A stretch of DNA of 64,000 nucleotides. Source: Oopsacas minuta. Its lineage: Eukaryota; Porifera; Hexactinellida; Lyssacinosida; Leucopsacidae. Within the stretch, counting starts at the first letter, position 1; each line of letters starts with the position of its first letter. The stretch is from contig JAKMXF010000277.1 in the NCBI GenBank assembly GCA_024704765.1, forward strand, positions 124,001-188,000. Reading direction: 5' to 3'. Shown piece after piece: positions 58,883 through 64,000 of this stretch. The notes beneath the pieces were generated by a model, which was given only the letters and a program-made list of their open reading frames with translations, was not told the DNA's origin and did no database searches. The position numbers and the translations under genes are program-made.

Positions 58883-59904
58883 TCAAGTTAAAATTTTGGA
58901 AATATATAAATATGAAAATACCACAAAATTCTCTATGTAAATATATAAGAATAATATACGTATTTTCCGACAAGAAGCTATAAATACTATTAGAAATCAT
59001 ACAATTATTATCCTGTCATAATGTATTATAAAATATGATGTGAAAATCAGATAGACACAATACCAATACTTACATGCAAATCTTTGATTAATCATCGCGA
59101 AATATCACAAACTTTGAACTTATAAACATCAAATAAAAACAATATTAGAAACACTTATATTTATACTTTTGTATTGAAAGGATGTTAATAGCGAGAAAAC
59201 ATAGCAGTGATTATAAATCATAGATTTGAATGCTTTTATTGTCAATGATGAGCAATGAATGGAAGTGTATTGAATTGGCATATGTTGCCAATTCGTTGAA
59301 ACCATATACGAAAGAGATACGGTGACAATACATTGGCTAGGTTTGTATATTTTCTGTATGTATAGAAATATTTTGTTAAAAATTGAGGAAAATATGAAAA
59401 AGTAAGCTGGGATATGAAATAATTTCTGAACATATCCGGACTGTAATTTCTATGCTTGCCTATATTTCCCGGGATTCCTGAATATTTCCAGCAATTTAGA
59501 TGCAATCTAAAAGGTTTTTGCAAATTTATTTGTCTTTTTCCCTAATTAAACCCTAGAATTGCTATTTATTGATGTAATTACCATCAGGAATTGCAGGCAA
59601 TTTTAGAAAATCCCGGGATTCAGCAAATAATATCCTGGAAAATTTGGTTGGTAATTCTGAATTTCACACATTTTCATAATATTCTCGGCTAATATTTCGT
59701 GGATAACCAAATTGAAAATATCATTTTGAACGAAAGTAGTATTGTTTGCCAAAGATAAATCATTTTTTTTCGAAATAAGTTGAATAAAACAATCAAATAT
59801 ATTTCCAAAACTAAACTGTAAGTTTTTTGTAAAATAATACGAAAATAATTGATAAGGGAAGAGAGAGAGAGAGAAGCAAAAATGAGCGAATATGTGTGTG
59901 TATT
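58883..59904. other. Spacer between FERM gene and RA-PDZ gene
   Basis: AT-rich. It probably carries the FERM-gene promoter on the left and the RA-PDZ gene 3' UTR on the right. A short (GA)n tract lies at about 59860-59875. No other gene or clear element was seen. Confidence 0.5.
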
Positions 59905-62900
59905 TTATTTTCTATGTCTAAATGTGTGTAATTTCGCTTCTTGATCTGCGATAAGTATCATTTTATCAGTCAATTCATTTTCAAGTTGTTCCAAGATCGC
60001 GTCATTATCGTGGCAATTTTCGCAGCTTTTGCGATTGTTTTGTGGTTTTCGAGTTGTATTTGGTGTGTTGCTATTCGCGCGAAGAGCCGCGATTTCATTA
60101 TCTTTGACTTTACAATCGATACAAGCCGAAGATTGTATATTTTCCAACATATTTTTGTGTTTCGCGAAATTTAACTTTTCCTTATCAAAATTATTCTGTA
60201 AAGTATTGAGATCATTTACTAATTTTTCATTTTCGTGTTTGTAATTTGAGGCTTGTGAAATCGCGAGTTTTAGCTTATCTTTGGCTGTAGTTAGCTTTGT
60301 ATGTACTTCTTCAGAAAAGCGGGAAATTTCGCGTCTTGTAGTTTCGAGTTGTGCGATTTCTAACTGTGCTAATAATGAAAATTTTCCTAAAGGAGGATAT
60401 TAGTATATTCTTGCGGATATTAACAACTATCAATCACCGAAAATTACATATAAAAGTTAAATTTGAAAAATATTCGAAAGAAATACCTGTTTGACTAATG
60501 CCTTTTACAGCCATCGATAGAGAAGTTGAATCTTTTTCAAAGGTTTCCAACTTAGAAATAGAATCTTTGTGTTCTTGGTTAAGCTGTACAATTGATTTCT
60601 TCATTTCAGTTACCTTTAGAAATATATAATACAAGTAAATTTGTAATAATAAGGTGTGGAGAAAATCATGTCAAAAATTTGGAAAATGCATTCAACTCCC
60701 GTTAGCCAAAGAGTTCGAAATAATCGATGAAAATTTATGTTACTTTGACTGGGATTGGAACCATATTTGTACAATTTTAGACTTCTATATAAGCGGGTTT
60801 TTCGATATATCCGTGTTCGATTCAATGGGAATTGACTCTATATTACAATTTCAAATTTGAAAGTAAGTCAACTATTCGAAAAGGATGGCAACAATCATGT
60901 TCGAAAATTTGAAGATTATTCCTCACAGAAATATGAAAAATCTGCGAAATTCCTCACCTGTTGATTCAAACAATTATTCTTAAGCCTCAATCTAGATAGA
61001 ACAGGTTTAGAAGCTTTCAAAGCTCGATTCAACCTTTCAATTTCTTCTTCAACCACATCACTAACCAAAGCCTCCGTACTTGTAGCAGGTTTCAGTTTAG
61101 ACCGAGCTATCACGAATTTAACAGGTCCAACACAATTACGTATTATCCCAGCTACCGTGACACTATTTGCTCCGATCACTACTCTGTTGTTGACCTCGAT
61201 AATACGGTCACCTTGTTGGATAGACCCTTCATTATGGACTGGGCTTCCGGGTATAATTGTTTGTACACCTAATAGACCAGTTCCAGTTTCATTTAGACTC
61301 ATTCCTAATCCTATAGAATTGAAAATATAAATTATATTACATGATAGTTGCAGTATTTCTGTATATTTTAGGCTGGGAATTTGTAAGGTGGTTGGAAAGT
61401 ATTCGGGCTACATTTTCATTTCCAATTGCCTCGCTATTACGCCAATTTTTACCACCAAAAAGCAGTTGAACTGATGGCTAGAAATTCTCATTGAAAAATG
61501 CAATTGTCTTTTCAATTCAATGAATATAACATACGTATAGCGGCCTTCGGACACTTCATGCCAAATTCTCATGGTCAATCAAGTTCCACTATGATCAGCG
61601 GTTCCCAACTTGGGTCGATGGACCCCTTGCTGGATCCACAAACGATAGCAAGGGGTCAACAGGTGAAAAGGTTGGGAACCGCTGCAGGCTGCACTGTACA
61701 CATTAATAACTACATACCTTGTCCATTATTCACCACTTCTACAGTAGACACATCAAACTCCTTGAATATAGAAAACATAGATATATTGTGTGCAGTATTT
61801 CTTTGTTGTTGTGAGCTAACAGACAAATCATATAGGAGAGTTCCTGGTGCATATGCGAGGCTAGGTGTAGTGCTTGTACTTGTTAGACTTGTTTCACTAA
61901 GGAAACTTATTCTAGAACCGTCTTCTTGTGGTGGTGTGTTTTGATGTGGACTGCTTATACCTGTAAAGATGGGGTAAGTATAACAGTTTATCCAAAGTAT
62001 GCAGAGATTGCAAGAGAACTAACTTAACAGAGATAATTATTGCAGACTCTACGAATTCTCAAGGCTAACTGTAGAATGTGTATTTTTGCCAATGACTGTA
62101 CATTTTGCTGCAAATATACTAAATCTCACTCGATTTTCAAGGAATATAACGGAATGGCGGACAGGAATGGTTTTTGGGGAAGTAATTTGCCCAAAAAGGC
62201 TGAATAGCTCGCTTTTTGGTCGGAAAAAATACAGTAAATTCGGATAAACTTTTAGTATTGAGAATAAGACGTATTAACCGAATTCTATTGTATCTGAAAA
62301 TTTTCAAAATGTACAAACAATTACCTGAATCTTGTTCTGTAGGAGATAACAAATTGTATTTAGAGAAATGAGCCTGTTCTAGTGTCTTGTTCGGTGAATC
62401 TCCTCTAGTGATAGAAATAGGGTCAAATGGTGGTGGAGGAGGAAATTTTAAGAAAGGCATAGGTGAGTTTGAAGCAATAGTTTCAGAAAGTGATTGGAAA
62501 TCTTTGTGTTCAGCAGATGGTGAGAGATTCGAATCTGGTGTTAAGTATAGCTCAGGAGAAGAAGGTATGTCAACAGGATTCACTATTGCCAATTCATTCT
62601 TCACATACGCAGGAGTACTATAAGACCTCGTCACATCAAGCTTATTAACATTACATATAGGTAACATCATGTTATCTTGTGGTGCATGACATGGTGTATC
62701 ATCATATGAATTCCTACTAGAATCACTGTTAGAATCAACACTAACAAAACTAAGGCCAGTTAAACTGATTAGACTATCTGTGGTTAGTAAGTTATTCGTG
62801 CTTGGCCCGTCTATTAGTATTCTACCAACGTTACTTGATTTTGTGGTAGGCTGAACTGAGAAGTCATCTAAACTATAGAAAATGGGGTAAAGTATATTAT

Positions 62901-63782
62901 GGTTTGAACAGCTAACCAAAGATTCATAGGTCATGGGTCATGGGTCATCAAAGTGACCCATGGTCCACTCTGGTGGCTGTAGCAAAGGTCAAAGTTCAAA
63001 AAAATTCTACATATTATTATACAATAACTATAATTCAACAAAATTTGGTTCTATTTGTTCACTACAACAAATTTCGACCAACGAGACAGATATTTATTGA
63101 TGGATAAAGGACTACAAATTCGAATCAAGAGACAGTGGAAGTAGAATTCTAGTGAAAAATAACGTAGGTCTGCGAAAATTCATAATGATCATGTATACGC
63201 TAGAGACTCAGAAAATTTCATTGTAACTTACTCAATATCCGGAGAATCAGGTGATCTCAACTCTTCAGTCGACAGTTTAGCCCTTGTCCTAGAAAACCTT
63301 GATCTTCTCTGAGGTTCAGATCCCGGTGTATGCTCCCTTATAAGTAGAAAGCTAAACTCATAACCACATCCTCTCAGAGCAGCCAACGCTAAATCATCCT
63401 GACCAATTGCAATTCTCCGTGAAGCCATTCCAATACTTGGTGAAAATGCCTGCAGCACGAACTTATCAATTGATTCATCGACTCGCATCGCTCGTAAAAC
63501 CAATTGCATAACTTCTCTACAGCTAGTTTTACTGTCAATAGCTAGTGTTTTGTATTCACATCCTGGTACGATAGAATTCGAATACACTTTAATAACAGTG
63601 CCTTGTCGAGTTTGTAGTTTAAAATGTGAGATTAGCCCAGCTGATTTTTGTATTATAACCAAGGGTGATACGTCATGACGTAGTTCTTTTGATTCAGTAT
63701 TGATGTCTATGCTAGCTATGTAGAATAGGTTTGGATCTCGTTTTGCATTTGATGGATTCAATTGTATTACTCGGCTAATAAC
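59905..63782 (-). CDS. RA-PDZ-coiled-coil scaffold protein, 3' part
   Basis: Coding exons on the minus strand: 63782-63232, 62872-62325, 61960-61718, 61310-60958, 60613-60487 and 60386-59905. These give the C-terminal 767 aa. An acceptor at 63783 (CTTTTAG) shows that earlier exons lie beyond the right edge. A Ras-association-like ubiquitin fold ('VIKVYSNSIVPGCEYKTLAI...REVMQLVLRAM') lies near residues 50-140 of this fragment. A Ser/Pro-rich stretch includes the Ena/VASP EVH1-type ligand FPPPPPF (about 327). A PDZ domain (about 432-515) has carboxylate loop GLGM and 'GDRIIEVNN'. A coiled coil follows to the end, with a CxxC-type pair in 'SACIDCKV' and 'CENCHD'. It is probably a cortical scaffold downstream of a Ras-type GTPase. 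The PDZ is neurabin-like in places, but neurabin has no RA domain, so I give no name. Confidence 0.82.
60689..60836. mobile_element. Short TIR element (family 1)
   Basis: Begins 'TCAACTCCCGTTAGCCAAAG' and ends 'CGATTCAATGGGAATTGACTC', with 'TTATGTTACTTTGACTGGG' and 'AACCATATTTGTACAATTTTAG' in the middle. It lies in an intron of the RA-PDZ gene. Confidence 0.72.
61596..61684. mobile_element. hAT-like MITE (family 5), perfect ends
   Basis: It is 89 bp. CAGCGGTTCCCAACTT and AAGGTTGGGAACCGCTG are inverted copies. Inside, 'GACCCCTTGCT' pairs with 'AGCAAGGGGTC', so nearly the whole element is palindromic. No 8-bp target duplication is evident. It lies in an intron of the RA-PDZ gene. Confidence 0.82.
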
Positions 63783-64000
63783 CTAAAAGAGACAGAAAGG
63801 GTAAATACATGCAGTTGACACAATCAGAAATAATACAAAAATTTAACACAGCATACTCCCGTTTTTTAGGAAGGGTTTCTTTACCCTCTATAGATTGAAA
63901 TAATTGATTTTACACAGCTTATTTTACAGTGAAAACCGGGAATTACAGCCAACAAAAAGACAGAAACTTTTTGACGTTCGCATTCCGCAATTTAATGTCT

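Overview
The window is animal nuclear DNA: AT-rich, with spliced genes (GT-AG introns, mostly about 50 bp to 1.5 kb), long non-coding stretches and many short inverted-repeat transposons. Gene content (TRAPPC8, EGR, WDR24, WDTC1, ORP1/2-type OSBPL, an adhesion GPCR, ANKRD39, RING1/RNF2, a 4.1-type FERM protein, an RA-PDZ protein and a death-effector/caspase-like protein) is metazoan. Divergence from vertebrate orthologs and the unusual adhesion GPCR suggest an invertebrate, possibly an early-branching one. The phylum cannot be fixed from this window. I chained exons by splice signals and reading phase, and each complete spliced model sums to a multiple of three.

Layout. 0.9-7.7 kb (+): TRAPPC8, 12 exons. 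7.7-19.7 kb: 12 kb with no gene I can support, probably the upstream regulatory region or a 5' intron of EGR. 19.7-30.8 kb (+): an EGR/Krox zinc-finger gene in six coding exons, whose two largest introns each hold a complete gene on the opposite strand: WDR24 (GATOR2) and WDTC1 (CUL4-DDB1 adaptor). 32.1-33.7 kb (+): an intronless gene for a death-effector plus caspase-homology protein that lacks the catalytic residues. 34.4-39.3 kb (-): two tandem OSBPL genes with a broken copy of the last exon between them. 39.8-47.7 kb (-): an adhesion GPCR with thrombospondin-3-like, HRM, GAIN and 7TM regions and a long tail. 48.0-49.6 kb (+): ANKRD39, divergent from the GPCR. 50.1-51.4 kb (-): RING1/RNF2. 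52.4-58.6 kb (-): FERM protein with a proline-rich tail. 59.9 kb to the right edge (-): 3' part of an RA-PDZ-coiled-coil gene.

Most genes are housekeeping or signalling and do not form an operon-like system. The most unusual items are the pseudo-caspase, the adhesion GPCR with a degenerate cleavage site, the nested EGR locus with zinc fingers split by introns, the OSBPL duplication, and at least six families of short terminal-inverted-repeat elements. These elements are concentrated in introns and spacers from about 29 kb onwards, some with visible TA or 8-bp target duplications.
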